Shown piece by piece: positions 1 through 9,448 of a stretch of 64,000 bases of DNA (positions are counted from its first letter, which is position 1; each line of letters starts with the position of its first letter). The notes under the pieces are model-generated. The model was not told where the DNA came from. It did no database searches and was given only the letters and a program-made list of their open reading frames with translations. Origin of the DNA: Geodermatophilaceae bacterium URHB0062 (lineage in GTDB: Bacteria > Actinomycetota > Actinomycetes > Mycobacteriales > Geodermatophilaceae); contig KK211086.1 in the NCBI GenBank assembly GCA_000620185.1, positions 841,331-905,330 of the forward strand, in the 5' to 3' direction. Made by a program: the position numbers and the translations under genes.

Positions 1-972
1 GGTGGTGGACTCGAGGAAGCCGTAGTCGGCCATCCACTTGTCGTTGAAGATCTTGTTCAGGTAGCCCCGGCCGCCGTCGGGCAGCAGCACCACCAGGACG
101 TCGTCCTTCGTGAGCTTCTCGGCCGCGCGCAGGGCGGCGACGACCGCCATGCCGCAGGAGCCTCCGACCAGGAGGCCCTCCTCGCGGGCCAGCCGGCGGG
201 TCATCGCGAAGGAGTCGCCGTCGGAGACGGGGATGACCTCGTCGGCGATGTCGCGGTCGTAGGTCGAGGGCCAGAAATCCTCGCCGACGCCCTCGACGAG
301 GTAGGGCCGCCCAGTGCCGCCCGAGTAGACCGACCCCACGGGGTCGGCGCCCACGACGTGCACCTTCCCGCCGGAGGCCTCCTTGAGGTAGCGCCCGATG
401 CCGCTGATCGTGCCGCCGGTGCCCATGCCGGTGACGAAGGTGGTGACCCGGCCGTCGGTCTGCGCCCAGATCTCCGGCCCGGTGGTCTCGTAGTGGGACT
501 GCGGGTTGGCCGGGTTGGAGTACTGGTCGGGCTTCCAGCCGCCGGGGGTCTCGCGCGCCAGCCGGTCGGAGACCGAGTAGTACGACCGCGGGTCCGACGG
601 GTCGACGGCGGTCGGGCAGACCGCGACCTCGGCCCCGTACGCGCGCAGCACGTTGATCTTCTCCTGGCCCACCTTGTCGGGGCAGACGAAGATGCACCGG
701 TAGCCGCGCTGCTGGGCGACGAGGGCGAGCCCGATGCCGGTGTTGCCGCTGGTCGGCTCCACGATCGTGCCGCCGGGCTTCAGGGCGCCGCTCGCCTCGG
801 CCGCGTCGACCATGCGGACGGCGATCCGGTCCTTCACCGAGCCGCCCGGGTTGAGGTACTCGAGCTTCGCCAGCACGACGGGGGCGTCGGGACCGAGGTC
901 GCGCGTCACCGAGGTGAGCCGCACCAGCGGGGTGTTGCCGACCAGGTCCACGACGGACTCGGCGTACTGCAC
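1..972 (-). CDS. cbs: Cystathionine beta-synthase (PLP-dependent), C-terminus beyond window
   Basis: Condenses serine (or O-acetylserine) with homocysteine in transsulfuration; cytoplasmic PLP enzyme. The visible 324 residues are the fold-type II PLP domain: the PLP lysine lies in GGSVKDR (about K47), the phosphate loop TSGNTG follows, then GMGTGGTISG and GGSCGMAVVAAL. The wording of the whole domain (NPGGSVKDRIAVRM, YYSVSDRLARE, LLPDGGRGYLNKIFND) is closer to actinobacterial Cbs than to CysK. A C-terminal CBS-domain pair would lie outside the window, so its presence is not shown. The GTG start at 972 is chosen because it has a GAGGAGG ribosome site 5-6 nt upstream. The gene is divergent from the aldo/keto reductase at 1089. 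Confidence 0.85.
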   Translation of the reverse strand, partial: MQYAESVVDLVGNTPLVRLTSVTRDLGPDAPVVLAKLEYLNPGGSVKDRIAVRMVDAAEASGALKPGGTIVEPTSGNTGIGLALVAQQRGYRCIFVCPDKVGQEKINVLRAYGAEVAVCPTAVDPSDPRSYYSVSDRLARETPGGWKPDQYSNPANPQSHYETTGPEIWAQTDGRVTTFVTGMGTGGTISGIGRYLKEASGGKVHVVGADPVGSVYSGGTGRPYLVEGVGEDFWPSTYDRDIADEVIPVSDGDSFAMTRRLAREEGLLVGGSCGMAVVAALRAAEKLTKDDVLVVLLPDGGRGYLNKIFNDKWMADYGFLESTT

Positions 973-1088
973 GGGGGCCTCCTCGATCCCGGGCGGCCGG
1001 TCGGCGCGTCCCGTGTCCCCATCCCATCAGATGGACGGCGACAGCGGTTCCGGGGATGAGTCGTGCAGCCGCTGGGCAGGGGAGAGGC

Positions 1089-1871
1089 ATGACGCAGACC
1101 GCAGTCCCGGCAGCCCAGCTCCCCGGTGGCGGCACCATGCCGCTGCTCGGCTTCGGCACCTGGCAGATCACCGGCCCGCAGGCCTACGACGCCGTCCGCA
1201 CGGCACTGGACGTCGGCTACCGGCACATCGACACCGCCACCGTGTACCGCAACGAGGAGGAGGTGGGCCGGGCGCTGGCCGATTCAGGCGTGCCGCGGGG
1301 CGAGGTGTTCGTGACCACCAAGGTGCCGCCGGGCGCCGACGACCCCCGGAAGACCCTCGAGACGTCGCTGCAGAAGCTCGGCACCGACCACCTCGACCTC
1401 TGGCTCATCCACTGGACCGAGGGTGACTCGATCCACGAGAACCTCTGGCGGGTGCTCCTCGAGGCCCAGCAGGCGGGCAAGGTCCGGGACGTCGGCGTCA
1501 GCAACTACTCGCTCGACCAGATCGACCGGCTCACCCGGAGCACCGGTCAGCAGCCCGCCGTCAACCAGATCGAGTGGGCGCCGACGCTGTACGACGACGA
1601 GGTCGCGCGCGGTCACGCGCAGCGCGGCATCGTCCTGGAGGGCTACAGCGCCCTGAAGAACACGAACCTCGACGACCCGGTGCTGCGCGAGATCGCCGAG
1701 GCGAACGACGTCAGCACCGCGCAGGTCCTGCTGCGCTGGCACCTCGACCACGGCTTCGTCGCGATCCCGAAGTCGGTGACGCCGGAGCGCATCGCCGCCA
1801 ACTTCGCGATCACCGGGTTCTCCCTGGCGGCCGAGGACGTCGCCCGCATCGACGCCCTGGCGGCGCGATGA
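1089..1871 (+). CDS. Aldo/keto reductase (AKR5-like, 2,5-diketo-gluconate reductase type)
   Basis: NADPH-dependent reductase of small aldehydes or keto sugars; physiological substrate unknown. The 260-residue TIM barrel has the full AKR tetrad: D48 and Y53 in [12 protein letters not shown]78 in TTKVPPG and H108 in [19 protein letters not shown] near the C-terminus is the usual cofactor-binding segment. I start at ATG 1089, behind GGGGAGAGG, rather than at the upstream GTG 1056, which would add 11 residues outside the family alignment. A second, unrelated-subfamily aldo/keto reductase follows 22 nt after its stop. Confidence 0.85.
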   Translation: MTQTAVPAAQLPGGGTMPLLGFGTWQITGPQAYDAVRTALDVGYRHIDTATVYRNEEEVGRALADSGVPRGEVFVTTKVPPGADDPRKTLETSLQKLGTDHLDLWLIHWTEGDSIHENLWRVLLEAQQAGKVRDVGVSNYSLDQIDRLTRSTGQQPAVNQIEWAPTLYDDEVARGHAQRGIVLEGYSALKNTNLDDPVLREIAEANDVSTAQVLLRWHLDHGFVAIPKSVTPERIAANFAITGFSLAAEDVARIDALAAR

Positions 1872-1893
1872 CCGGCGGGGGAAGGATGCGGGC

Positions 1894-2898
1894 ATGACCT
1901 CGGCGATCGGAACCCGCACCCTCGGCGACGGCCTGGTCGTCTCCGCCCTCGGCCTCGGCTGCATGGGCATGAGCCAGTCCTACGGCGCCGCCGACCGTGA
2001 CGAGTCGCTGGCCACGATCGCGCGGTCTCTCCATCTGGGCATCACGTTCCTCGACACCTCGGACGTCTACGGGTCCGGCCACAACGAGGAACTGGTCGGG
2101 GAGGCGATCGCCGGGCGGCGCGACGAGGTGCAGCTTGCGACCAAGTTCTCGCTCACGCACACACCCGAGGGGCCGCGCATCGACGGGCGGCCCGAGAACG
2201 TGCGGGCCTGTGCCGAGGCCAGCCTGCGCCGGCTGAAGGTCGACGTCATCGACCTCTACTACCAGCACCGGGTCGACCCGGCGGTGCCGATCGAGGACAC
2301 CGTGGGCGCGATGGCCGAGCTGGTCGCGCAGGGCAAGGTGCGCCACCTGGGGCTCTCGGAGGCGAGTGCCGCGTCGATCCGGCGCGCCGCCGCGGTGCAC
2401 CCCATCGCGGCGCTGCAGAGCGAGTGGTCGCTGTGGACGCGTGACGTGGAGAGAGAGGTGCTGGGTGTCGCCCGCGAGCACGGCATCGGCATCGTGCCGT
2501 TCAGCCCGCTCGGCCGGGGCTTCCTGACCGGGGCCATCACCAGCCCGGCCGACTTCGGCGAGGACGACTTCCGCCGCAACCAGCCGCGGTTCCAGGGCGA
2601 GGCGTTCCAGGCCAACTTGCGCCTGGTCGACGCCGTGCGCGAGATGGCCGCCGAGAAGGGGGCCACCGCGGGGCAGCTCGCCCTCGCCTGGGTGCTGGCG
2701 AAGGGCCAGGACGTCGTCCCCATCCCCGGCACCAAGCGGCGCAGGTACCTCGAGGAGAACGCGGGCGCGGTCGCCGTCGAGCTCTCCGCCGACGACCTCG
2801 CGCGGCTGGACTCGATCGCGCCGCCGGACGTCGCCGTCGGGGGCCGCTACCCCGACGCGGCGTACGCCTACGGGGACAGCCCCGAGCGCGCGGGATGA
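1894..2898 (+). CDS. Aldo/keto reductase (AKR13-like)
   Basis: NADPH-dependent oxidoreductase of 334 residues, the long AKR form with an N-terminal GTRTLGDGL hairpin. Tetrad: D54 and Y59 in [12 protein letters not shown]84 in ATKFSL, H125 in YYQHRVD. The C-terminal [14 protein letters not shown] segment is the AKR13/AKR11 cofactor motif. It shares the barrel but little sequence with the preceding reductase, so the pair is not a recent tandem copy. Its last codon overlaps the ATG of the XdhC-like gene (ATGA at 2895-2898), which indicates co-translation with it and probably with the sugar kinase beyond. Substrate not predictable. Confidence 0.85.
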   Translation: MTSAIGTRTLGDGLVVSALGLGCMGMSQSYGAADRDESLATIARSLHLGITFLDTSDVYGSGHNEELVGEAIAGRRDEVQLATKFSLTHTPEGPRIDGRPENVRACAEASLRRLKVDVIDLYYQHRVDPAVPIEDTVGAMAELVAQGKVRHLGLSEASAASIRRAAAVHPIAALQSEWSLWTRDVEREVLGVAREHGIGIVPFSPLGRGFLTGAITSPADFGEDDFRRNQPRFQGEAFQANLRLVDAVREMAAEKGATAGQLALAWVLAKGQDVVPIPGTKRRRYLEENAGAVAVELSADDLARLDSIAPPDVAVGGRYPDAAYAYGDSPERAG

Positions 2899-3374
2899 GC
2901 GATCGGCTGCTGGTGGCGGTGTTCGCCTCGCCGGTGTCGGAGGTGCTGCTGCGCTGGGGCGCCGAGCTCGGCTTCCGCACCGTCCTCGTGGAGCCCCACG
3001 CCGCGCGCGTTCCCGCGGGAACGCGTGCGGACGTCACCGCCGCCGGCTTCGGGGAGCTGGACGGTGAGCTGGCCGGTGGCTCCGCCGACGTCGTGGTCAC
3101 CGACCACCACCGCGACGAGCTGGGGGAGCTGCTGCGCGACGCGCTCGCCCGGCCGGCCCGCTGGATCGGGGTCATGGGCAGTCCCCGGCACGAGGGACCG
3201 CACGTCGCGGCGCTCACGGCGCTCAATGTCCCGGCCGGCGACATCGCGCGGGTGCACCGGCCGATCGGGCTGGACATCGGCTCCCGGGAGCCGGCGGAGA
3301 TCGCCCTCGCCACGCTGGCCGGGCTGCTCGCCGACCGCAACGGCCGCCCGGGCGGCTTCGAGCACGGCGGCTGA
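2895..3374 (+). CDS. XdhC-type Rossmann-domain protein, lacks the XdhC N-terminal domain
   Basis: Only the C-terminal Rossmann domain of the XdhC/CoxI family is visible: [10 protein letters not shown], then [11 protein letters not shown], then [23 protein letters not shown], which is the family's signature end. Full-length XdhC proteins, which insert sulfurated molybdenum cofactor into xanthine dehydrogenase, have a preceding domain with a conserved cysteine; at 159 residues this protein has none of it. No molybdenum enzyme gene is in the neighbourhood. Overlap with the upstream reductase and 7 nt to the downstream kinase put it in an operon with both. Family membership is clear, the role is not. 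Confidence 0.75.
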   Translation: MSDRLLVAVFASPVSEVLLRWGAELGFRTVLVEPHAARVPAGTRADVTAAGFGELDGELAGGSADVVVTDHHRDELGELLRDALARPARWIGVMGSPRHEGPHVAALTALNVPAGDIARVHRPIGLDIGSREPAEIALATLAGLLADRNGRPGGFEHGG

Positions 3375-3380
3375 CGCGCC

Positions 3381-4733
3381 GTGCGCGACGTCCTCCTCGG
3401 TGCCGACCTGGGCACCAGCGGCCTGAAGCTGGTCGCCCTCGACCCGTCGGGAGCGGTCGTGGCCGAGGCGGAGGCGGACTACGCGGTCGAGCACCCCGGC
3501 CCCGACCGGGCCGAGACCGACGTGCGCGTCTGGCGGCGGGCCCTGGACGACGCCCTGGCCGAGGTGGCGGGCGCCCTGGACGGCTGCCGCGTGCTCGCGC
3601 TGGGGCTGGCCGGGCAGATGCACGGCGCCGTGCTGGTGGACGAGGCCGGGACGGCCCTGCGGCCGGCGCTGCTGTGGCCCGACCGGCGGGCGGTCGCCGA
3701 ACTGGCCGCCTGGCGGGCGCTACCGGCCGCCGATCGGGCCGCGCTGGCCAACCCGGTGGCGCCCGGGATGACCGGCCCCATGCTCGCCTGGCTGGTGCGG
3801 CACGAACCGGAGACCGTGGCCCGCGCCGCGGCCGTGCTGCTGCCGAAGGACGCGGTGCGGGCGACGCTGCTGCCGGGCGCGGACGTCGCGGTCACCGACC
3901 GCAGCGACGCGTCGGCCACGCTCCTGTGGGACGTCGCCGCGGACCGGTGGTCCGCCGCGGCGGTCGACGCCGCGGGCATCCCGGGGGAACTGCTGCCGGC
4001 CGTCCGGACGTCGACGGACGTCGCCGGGACGGCGGAGCTGACGGTCGGCGCGGTCCCGGTCGTCGTGGGCGGCGCCGACACCCCGCTGGCCCTCCTCGCG
4101 GCCGGCACGACGACGGGGGTGCAGCTCAACGTCGGCACCGGCGTGCAGCTGCTCCGCCCGGGGCTGACCCCGCGCCCCGTCGACGAGCCGCACGTGCACA
4201 GCTACGCCGACGCGGCCGGGGGCTGGTACGCGATGGCCGCACTCGAGAACGGCGGGTCGGCCTGGTCCTGGGTGTGCGGGGTGCTCGGCATGTCGTGGGT
4301 GGAGCTGTTCGACGCCGCAGCCTCGGCGCCCGCGGGTGCCGGAGGTGTCCGCTTCTCGCCCTACCTCGGCGGGGAGCGCGGCGGGGTCGCCGGTCCGGAC
4401 GACCGCGGCGCGTGGACCGGTCTGAACCCGGGCACCACCCGCGCGGACCTGGCGCGCTCGGCCGTGGAGGGCGTCGTCGGGGCCGTCGGTGCCGCGTTCG
4501 CGATGCTGGCCGTGCCGGACGACGGCGCGCCGGTCGTGCTCACCGGGGGCGGTGCACGGTCGGCGCTGATCCAGCAGCTGCTGGCCGACGTCCTGCGCCG
4601 TCCGGTCCGGCACGTGCGCGTGCGCAGCGCCTCCGCGGTCGGTGCGGCGATGCTCGCGGGCCGGGGGATCGGCGTCGACGTCGTCCCCCGGTGGGACGCC
4701 GGACCGCTCGTGGAGCCGGGTCCGGGGTCCTGA
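3381..4733 (+). CDS. FGGY carbohydrate kinase, xylulokinase-like
   Basis: ATP-dependent sugar kinase of 450 residues, typical for XylB-like proteins. N-terminal phosphate-1 motif LGADLGTSGLKLVALD; substrate segment GQMHGAVLVDEAG with PALLWPDRR, the D-xylulose-type pattern; second actin-like domain with VVGGADTPLALLAAGTT and LTGGGARSALIQQLLADVL (adenosine motif). Starts with GTG 3381, 7 nt after the XdhC-like stop. Two oxidoreductases plus this kinase suggest a small polyol or sugar utilisation unit, but xylose isomerase and a transporter are missing here. Convergent with hisN, with only 4 nt between stops. Confidence 0.8.
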   Translation: MRDVLLGADLGTSGLKLVALDPSGAVVAEAEADYAVEHPGPDRAETDVRVWRRALDDALAEVAGALDGCRVLALGLAGQMHGAVLVDEAGTALRPALLWPDRRAVAELAAWRALPAADRAALANPVAPGMTGPMLAWLVRHEPETVARAAAVLLPKDAVRATLLPGADVAVTDRSDASATLLWDVAADRWSAAAVDAAGIPGELLPAVRTSTDVAGTAELTVGAVPVVVGGADTPLALLAAGTTTGVQLNVGTGVQLLRPGLTPRPVDEPHVHSYADAAGGWYAMAALENGGSAWSWVCGVLGMSWVELFDAAASAPAGAGGVRFSPYLGGERGGVAGPDDRGAWTGLNPGTTRADLARSAVEGVVGAVGAAFAMLAVPDDGAPVVLTGGGARSALIQQLLADVLRRPVRHVRVRSASAVGAAMLAGRGIGVDVVPRWDAGPLVEPGPGS

Positions 4734-4737
4734 TCCG

Positions 4738-5544
4738 TCAGGCGGCCGGTCGCGGCGGCCTGAGCAGGCCGAGGGCCGCGTCGTGCAGGTGACCGTTGGT
4801 CGCCAGCGCGCTGCCACCGGCGGGCCCGGGGACGCCGTCGAGGTCGGTGAACCGCCCGCCGGCCTCCCGGACGATGACATCGAGCGCGGCGAGGTCCCAC
4901 AAGGAGACCTCGGGCTCGCAGGCCACGTCGACCGCCCCCTCGGCCAGCAGCACGTAGCTCCAGAAGTCGCCGTAGGCACGGGTGCGCCAGACCGACCGGG
5001 TGAGGTCCAGGAAGCCGTCGAGGCCGCCCCGCTGCTCCCACCCGGAGAGGCTGGAGTAGGACAGGCTGGCGTCGTCGAGCGTGGTGACGTCGGAGACCCG
5101 GCACCGGCTGGCCGACTCGAGCCGGCGCCCGGTCCACGCTCCGACGTCCTTGGCCGCCCACCACCGGCGGTTGAGCGCGGGGGCCGACACCAGGCCGACG
5201 ACGGGCTCGTCGCCGTCGAGCAGCGCGATTAGGGTGGCCCAGACCGGCACCCCGCGGACGAAGTTCTTGGTGCCGTCGATCGGGTCGAGCACCCAGCGGC
5301 GCGACCCGTGCCCGGTGACGCCGAACTCCTCACCCATCACCGCGTCGCGGGTGCGCGCCCGGCTGAGGGTGATGCGCAGCATCTCCTCGACCGCCCGGTC
5401 GGCGTCGGTGACCGGCGTGAGGTCGGGCTTGGTGTCGACCTTCAGGTCCTGGGCCTTGAAGCGGTCCAGGCTGATGGAATCGGCCTGGTCGGCCAGCACG
5501 TGTGCCAGGCGCATGTCCTCGGAAAAGCCGCGGCCCGATGTCAT
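4738..5544 (-). CDS. hisN: Histidinol-phosphatase, inositol-monophosphatase family
   Basis: Dephosphorylates L-histidinol phosphate, the penultimate step of histidine synthesis in actinobacteria. Metal-binding motifs of the IMPase fold are intact: GEEFG (first Glu), [15 protein letters not shown] and [17 protein letters not shown]. The 268-residue length and the HisN-like [18 protein letters not shown] wording favour HisN over generic inositol monophosphatase, which remains the alternative. Start ATG 5544 has no ribosome site and may be leaderless; the next ATG (about 5514) has GAGG only 2 nt away. A DUF2795 gene ends 22 nt upstream on the same strand. Confidence 0.82.
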   Translation of the reverse strand: MTSGRGFSEDMRLAHVLADQADSISLDRFKAQDLKVDTKPDLTPVTDADRAVEEMLRITLSRARTRDAVMGEEFGVTGHGSRRWVLDPIDGTKNFVRGVPVWATLIALLDGDEPVVGLVSAPALNRRWWAAKDVGAWTGRRLESASRCRVSDVTTLDDASLSYSSLSGWEQRGGLDGFLDLTRSVWRTRAYGDFWSYVLLAEGAVDVACEPEVSLWDLAALDVIVREAGGRFTDLDGVPGPAGGSALATNGHLHDAALGLLRPPRPAA

Positions 5545-5566
5545 GGGCACCGAACCTAGCCGGGGA

Positions 5567-5749
5567 TCAGTCGAACACCGCTGAACTGACGCCGCTCGGC
5601 CCTTCGTACTCGCGGTCGTCGATGCCCCGGAGCGCGTCGAGGACCTCCGCGTCGGCCCCGTTCTGCTCGGCGTGCGCGACGATCTGGTCCCTCGACGCGG
5701 GGTAGTCCATCCCGGACAGGGCCTTCTGGATGTCGATCGGGCTCGGCAT
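5567..5749 (-). CDS. DUF2795 family small protein
   Basis: A 60-residue acidic protein matching DUF2795: [27 protein letters not shown], then [24 protein letters not shown]. Members are small actinobacterial proteins of unknown function, often near stress genes. No membrane segment or cysteine. Lies just upstream of hisN and could share its transcript. Confidence 0.7.
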   Translation of the reverse strand: MPSPIDIQKALSGMDYPASRDQIVAHAEQNGADAEVLDALRGIDDREYEGPSGVSSAVFD

Positions 5750-5802
5750 GCCGGTCGCCCTACCCCGCGCCTGGCGGGTCGATGCGCCGATACCGTCGGG
5801 GG

Positions 5803-6339
5803 ATGCACGCCGCGACGATCGTGGGGCTGCTGGCCGACCCAGCCCGGCTCAAGGTGGTTGCGGCCCTGGCGCTGGGCGCCGGCACGATCGAGGAGGTGGC
5901 GGAGCTCTCCGGGCTGCCGCTCAAGGACGTCGCCCTCGCCGCCCGCCGGCTCGCCCGGGCCGGTCTCGTGCACCGTGACCGGCACGTCCTCGTCCTGCAC
6001 AGCGACCGCTTCGCCGCGGCGGCCCGTGCGGCGGCCGAGGCGGCGCCCCCGCCGGAGCGGCTGTCGGAGGACCCCGCCGAGGACGCCGTGCTGTCGGCGT
6101 TCGTCCGCGACGGCCGGCTGGTCTCCATCCCGGCCCAGCGCGCGAAGCGCCTCGTCGTCCTCCAGCACCTGGTGCGGGTCTTCGAGGCCGGCATCCGCTA
6201 TCCCGAGCGCGAGGTCAACGCGCTGCTGGGCGTCTGGCACCCCGACGTCGCCGCGCTGCGGCGGTACCTGGTCGACGAGGGGCTGCTCACCCGGGAGGCC
6301 GGCGTCTACTGGCGCAGCGGCGGCTGGGTGGACGTGTAG
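5803..6339 (+). CDS. Winged-helix regulator with C-terminal DUF2087
   Basis: Probable DNA-binding regulator of 178 residues. Residues about 1-65 are an ArsR/MarR-like winged helix ([21 protein letters not shown], then [29 protein letters not shown]). Residues about 90-175 match DUF2087: [52 protein letters not shown] 5803 is preferred to 5782 because the helix begins there. No cysteine metal site typical of ArsR is seen. Divergent from the DUF2795 gene and 37 nt before the PepE-like gene. Confidence 0.75.
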   Translation: MHAATIVGLLADPARLKVVAALALGAGTIEEVAELSGLPLKDVALAARRLARAGLVHRDRHVLVLHSDRFAAAARAAAEAAPPPERLSEDPAEDAVLSAFVRDGRLVSIPAQRAKRLVVLQHLVRVFEAGIRYPEREVNALLGVWHPDVAALRRYLVDEGLLTREAGVYWRSGGWVDV

Positions 6340-6376
6340 TCCCGATCCGGCCCCGGCCTGCCGATAGCCATGTCTG

Positions 6377-7105
6377 ATGGACCGTCAGGTGTTCGCGTTC
6401 TCCGGCGTGCTCACGCCGAGGCCCGGTGAGCCGGGCAACCTGCCCCTGCTCGAGCACGTCCTGGAGCTCGGGCGCAGCCGCTGGTTCTGGGAGGGCGCCG
6501 TCCGGCTCTGCTACCTGCCGACGGCCGTGGGCGACGACCCGGCGGCCAGCGCCGTCTACGAGCAGGTCTTCGGGGAGCGTGAGGACGTCGAGCTGTCGGT
6601 CCTGCGGCTGTTCCCGCGGCCGAGCGTGCCCGACGTCCGCAAGCACCTGCTGCGCCAGGACGTCGTCCTCGTGGAGGGCGGCAGCCTGGTGAACCTGATG
6701 GCCCTCTGGCGGGCGCACCGGCTCGACGAGGTGCTGGCCGAGTGCTGGGAGGAGGGCGTCGTCCTCGCCGGCGCCGGTGCCGGTAGTCAGTGCTGGCACG
6801 CGGGCGGCCCGACCGACTCCTGGTCGGACCAGCTCGAGCCCTTCGCCGAGGGGCTGGGTCTGCTGCCGTTCAGCAACGCGGTGCACCACGACTCGCCGCG
6901 GCGGCTGCGCGCGCCCTACCGGCGGATGGTCGCCCGCGGTGAGCTCCCCGCCGGGTACGCCACCGAGGAGGGCGTCGGGCTGCACTACGTCGGCACGGAG
7001 CTCGCGGAGGCGGTGACGGTCCGGCCGAAGGCGCGTGCGTGGCGCCTGGCCCCCAACGGCCGTGGCGGCTGCACCGAGCAGCCGGTCGAGACCCGGCTGC
7101 TCTAG
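6377..7105 (+). CDS. Peptidase S51 (PepE-like) homologue lacking the usual nucleophile serine
   Basis: 242 residues with the class-I glutamine-amidotransferase-like fold of the S51 family: [10 protein letters not shown] at the N-terminus, [41 protein letters not shown], and a histidine segment [15 protein letters not shown]. Active S51 enzymes have Gly-x-Ser-Ala-Gly at the nucleophile elbow; here it reads G132-A-G134-A-G136, so Gly sits where the catalytic Ser belongs, with a Ser at 137. The protein may be inactive as a dipeptidase or use another residue. Convergent with rsgA (1 nt between stops). Confidence 0.75.
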   Translation: MDRQVFAFSGVLTPRPGEPGNLPLLEHVLELGRSRWFWEGAVRLCYLPTAVGDDPAASAVYEQVFGEREDVELSVLRLFPRPSVPDVRKHLLRQDVVLVEGGSLVNLMALWRAHRLDEVLAECWEEGVVLAGAGAGSQCWHAGGPTDSWSDQLEPFAEGLGLLPFSNAVHHDSPRRLRAPYRRMVARGELPAGYATEEGVGLHYVGTELAEAVTVRPKARAWRLAPNGRGGCTEQPVETRLL

Positions 7106-7106
7106 G

Positions 7107-8126
7107 TCAATAACCCGGCCCGACCTGGCCCACCGCTCCGAGCAGGACCCGCAGGCCGGCCAGCTGCTGCTTGCGCGCCGGCGGCCCCTCCGCGGCCCAG
7201 GCGTCGAGGGCGCACTCCGGGTCGGCATCGGTGTGCCCGCACAGCGGGGGGCACTCCTCGGCGGCCTCGGCCATGTCCGGGAACGCGGCCAGGACGTCGT
7301 CCGCCGTGACGTGCGCCAGCCCGAAGGAGCGGATGCCGGGGGTGTCGATCACCGTGCCGCCCTGCGGGAGGTCGAACAGCACCACCGAGGACGACGTGTG
7401 CCGGCCCTTGCCGATCTTGCTGACGTCGCCCGTCGCGCGGAAGGCGTCGGGCACCAGCCGGTTCACCAGGGTCGACTTGCCGACACCGGACTGGCCGACG
7501 AAGACGCTCATCCGGGCCTCCAGCCGGTCGACGAGCCCGTTCAGCGGCGCCTCCCGCGAGATCGCGACGGCGTCGAGGCTCAGGCCGGCGTAGCGGTCGA
7601 GCAGCGGCTGCGGGCTGCCCAGGTCGGTCTTGGTCAGGCACAGCAGCGGCTCCAGGCCGCCGGCGAACGCGGCCACCAAGCAGCGGTCGAGGAAGCCCAG
7701 CGCCGGCTCGGGATCGGTCACCGCCGTCACGATGACCAGCTGGTCGGCGTTGGCGACGACGATCCGCTCGGTCGGGTCGGTGTCGTCGGCGGTGCGGCGG
7801 AGCGACGTCGTCCGCTCCTCGATGGTGACGATGCGCGCGAGGGTGTCGGGCCGGCCGCTCGTGTCGCCCACCAGCCGCACCCGGTCGCCGACGACCACGC
7901 CGTGCTTGCCGAGCTCGCGTGCCCGCATGGACGTGACGTCGACGGGACTCGCGTCGGGGCCCTCGATGCGGACGGTCATCCGGCCCCGGTCGACGGCCAC
8001 GACGAGGCCGGGGACGGCGTCGTCGTGGGTGGGCCGGGTGCGCGTGCGCGGACGGGTGCCACGAGGGTTGGGCCGCCACCGGACGTCGTCCTCGTCCGAC
8101 CGCGAATCGTGCCGGCGGGGACTCAG
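7107..8126 (-). CDS. rsgA: Ribosome small-subunit-dependent GTPase A
   Basis: Circularly permuted GTPase for late 30S assembly. OB-fold domain about residues 35-95, then permuted G motifs: TKTD (G4), SVFVGQSGVGKST (G1, about residues 205-220), TSSSVVLFDLPQGG and DTPGIRSFGL (G3), then a zinc domain CPPLCGHTDADPECA. Family N-termini resemble SPRRHDSRSDEDDVRWRP, and the codon that begins this is CTG 8126, overlapping the aroA stop as CTGA. The nearest canonical start is GTG 8165 inside aroA (13 residues longer). Downstream partner of aroA, the same order as Rv3227-Rv3228 in M. tuberculosis. Confidence 0.85.
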   Translation of the reverse strand: MSPRRHDSRSDEDDVRWRPNPRGTRPRTRTRPTHDDAVPGLVVAVDRGRMTVRIEGPDASPVDVTSMRARELGKHGVVVGDRVRLVGDTSGRPDTLARIVTIEERTTSLRRTADDTDPTERIVVANADQLVIVTAVTDPEPALGFLDRCLVAAFAGGLEPLLCLTKTDLGSPQPLLDRYAGLSLDAVAISREAPLNGLVDRLEARMSVFVGQSGVGKSTLVNRLVPDAFRATGDVSKIGKGRHTSSSVVLFDLPQGGTVIDTPGIRSFGLAHVTADDVLAAFPDMAEAAEECPPLCGHTDADPECALDAWAAEGPPARKQQLAGLRVLLGAVGQVGPGY

Positions 8127-9403
8127 TGGGCCGCCCTCATCGGTTCCCCCAGCAGCCCGCCCCACCGCTCGACGAAGTCGGGCAGCGTCTTGGTCACCGC
8201 GCCCGGATCGGCCACCGCCACCCCGTCGATCGCCAGCCCGAGGACGGCGGCCGCCATCACCATGCGGTGGTCGGCGTAGGAGTCGACCTGCGCGGCGCGG
8301 TGCGGGCCCGGCGCGATGACCAGCCCGTCGGGCAGCTGCTCGACCGTGGCGCCGACGGCCGTGAGCACCTCGTCGAGGGCCTGCAGGCGGTCGGTCTCGT
8401 GCCCGCGCAGGTGCGCCACCCCGGTGAGCCGGGAGGTGCCGTCGGCCAGGGCGCACAGCGCCGCCAGCACCGGGGTCAGCTCGCCGACCTCGCCCAGGTC
8501 CGCGACGAGCGGTGCGATCCGGCCGGTGCCGGTGACCCGCAGCCCGTCGGCCGTGCGGGCGACGTCGGCGCCCATGGCCGACAGCAGCCGGTCGAGCTGC
8601 GCGCCGGGCTGGGTGGTGACCTCGGGCCAGTCGCGGACGGTGACCCGGCCGCCGGTCACCAGCGCCGCGCCGAGGAAAGGGGCGGCGTTGGAGAGGTCGG
8701 GCTCGACCACGCGGTCGAGCGCGGCGACGGCACCGGGGGACACGCGCCAGCCGCGGTCGGTGGCCGAGACGTCGACCCCGTGCTCGCGCAGCGTGGTCAC
8801 GGTCATCTCGACGTGCGGCATGGACGGCACCCCGCCGCGCAGGCGCAGGTCGATGCCGTCGTCGAACCGCGCAGCCGCCAGCAGAAGACCGGAGACGATC
8901 TGCGAGGACTCGCTGGCGTCGACCTCGACGGTGCCGCCCCGGACGGCGCCGGTCCCGTGCACGGTGAACGGCGCCCGGCCGCGGCCACCGTCGTCGATCT
9001 CGACGCCCAGCTGCCGAAGCGCCGTCAGCAGGCCGGCGTTGGGCCGGTCGTGCAGGCGCGGATCGCCGTCCAGCCGGACCGGGCCGGTGGCCAGCGCGGC
9101 GACCGGCGGCAGGAACCGCAGCATGGTGCCGGCCAGCCCGGCGTCGATCTCGGCGGGCCCGCGCAGCGGCTGCGGCGTGACCAGCCAGTCGGCGCCGTCG
9201 TCCTCGATCCGCACGCCGAGCGCGCGGAGCCCGGCGGCCATGAGGTCGGTGTCCCGGGCGCGCAGCGGCCGGACCAGGCGGCTCGGGCCGTCGGCCAGCG
9301 CGGCCACGATCAGGGCCCGCGCGGTGAGCGACTTGGATCCGGGCAGCGCGACGACGGCGTCGACGGGTGCCGGGCGGTGCGGCGTCGTCCAGACCGGGGT
9401 CAC
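8123..9403 (-). CDS. aroA: 3-phosphoshikimate 1-carboxyvinyltransferase (EPSP synthase)
   Basis: Sixth step of the shikimate pathway, joining PEP to shikimate-3-phosphate. The 426-residue protein has the N-terminal GSKSLTARALIVAALADG loop, LAGTMLRFLPPVAAL (PEP site), DASESSQIVSGLLLAAA and the C-terminal LRGHETDRL motif; canonical enzymes have Lys or His at that position. DSYADHRMVMAAAVLGL is the last catalytic segment. No signal sequence. Its TGA overlaps the putative CTG start of rsgA, so the two are probably coupled. Confidence 0.93.
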   Translation of the reverse strand: MTPVWTTPHRPAPVDAVVALPGSKSLTARALIVAALADGPSRLVRPLRARDTDLMAAGLRALGVRIEDDGADWLVTPQPLRGPAEIDAGLAGTMLRFLPPVAALATGPVRLDGDPRLHDRPNAGLLTALRQLGVEIDDGGRGRAPFTVHGTGAVRGGTVEVDASESSQIVSGLLLAAARFDDGIDLRLRGGVPSMPHVEMTVTTLREHGVDVSATDRGWRVSPGAVAALDRVVEPDLSNAAPFLGAALVTGGRVTVRDWPEVTTQPGAQLDRLLSAMGADVARTADGLRVTGTGRIAPLVADLGEVGELTPVLAALCALADGTSRLTGVAHLRGHETDRLQALDEVLTAVGATVEQLPDGLVIAPGPHRAAQVDSYADHRMVMAAAVLGLAIDGVAVADPGAVTKTLPDFVERWGGLLGEPMRAAH

Positions 9404-9448
9404 GGGGTCATTCTGCCCGTTCCGCGGAGTCGCACCGCCCGCACCGCG

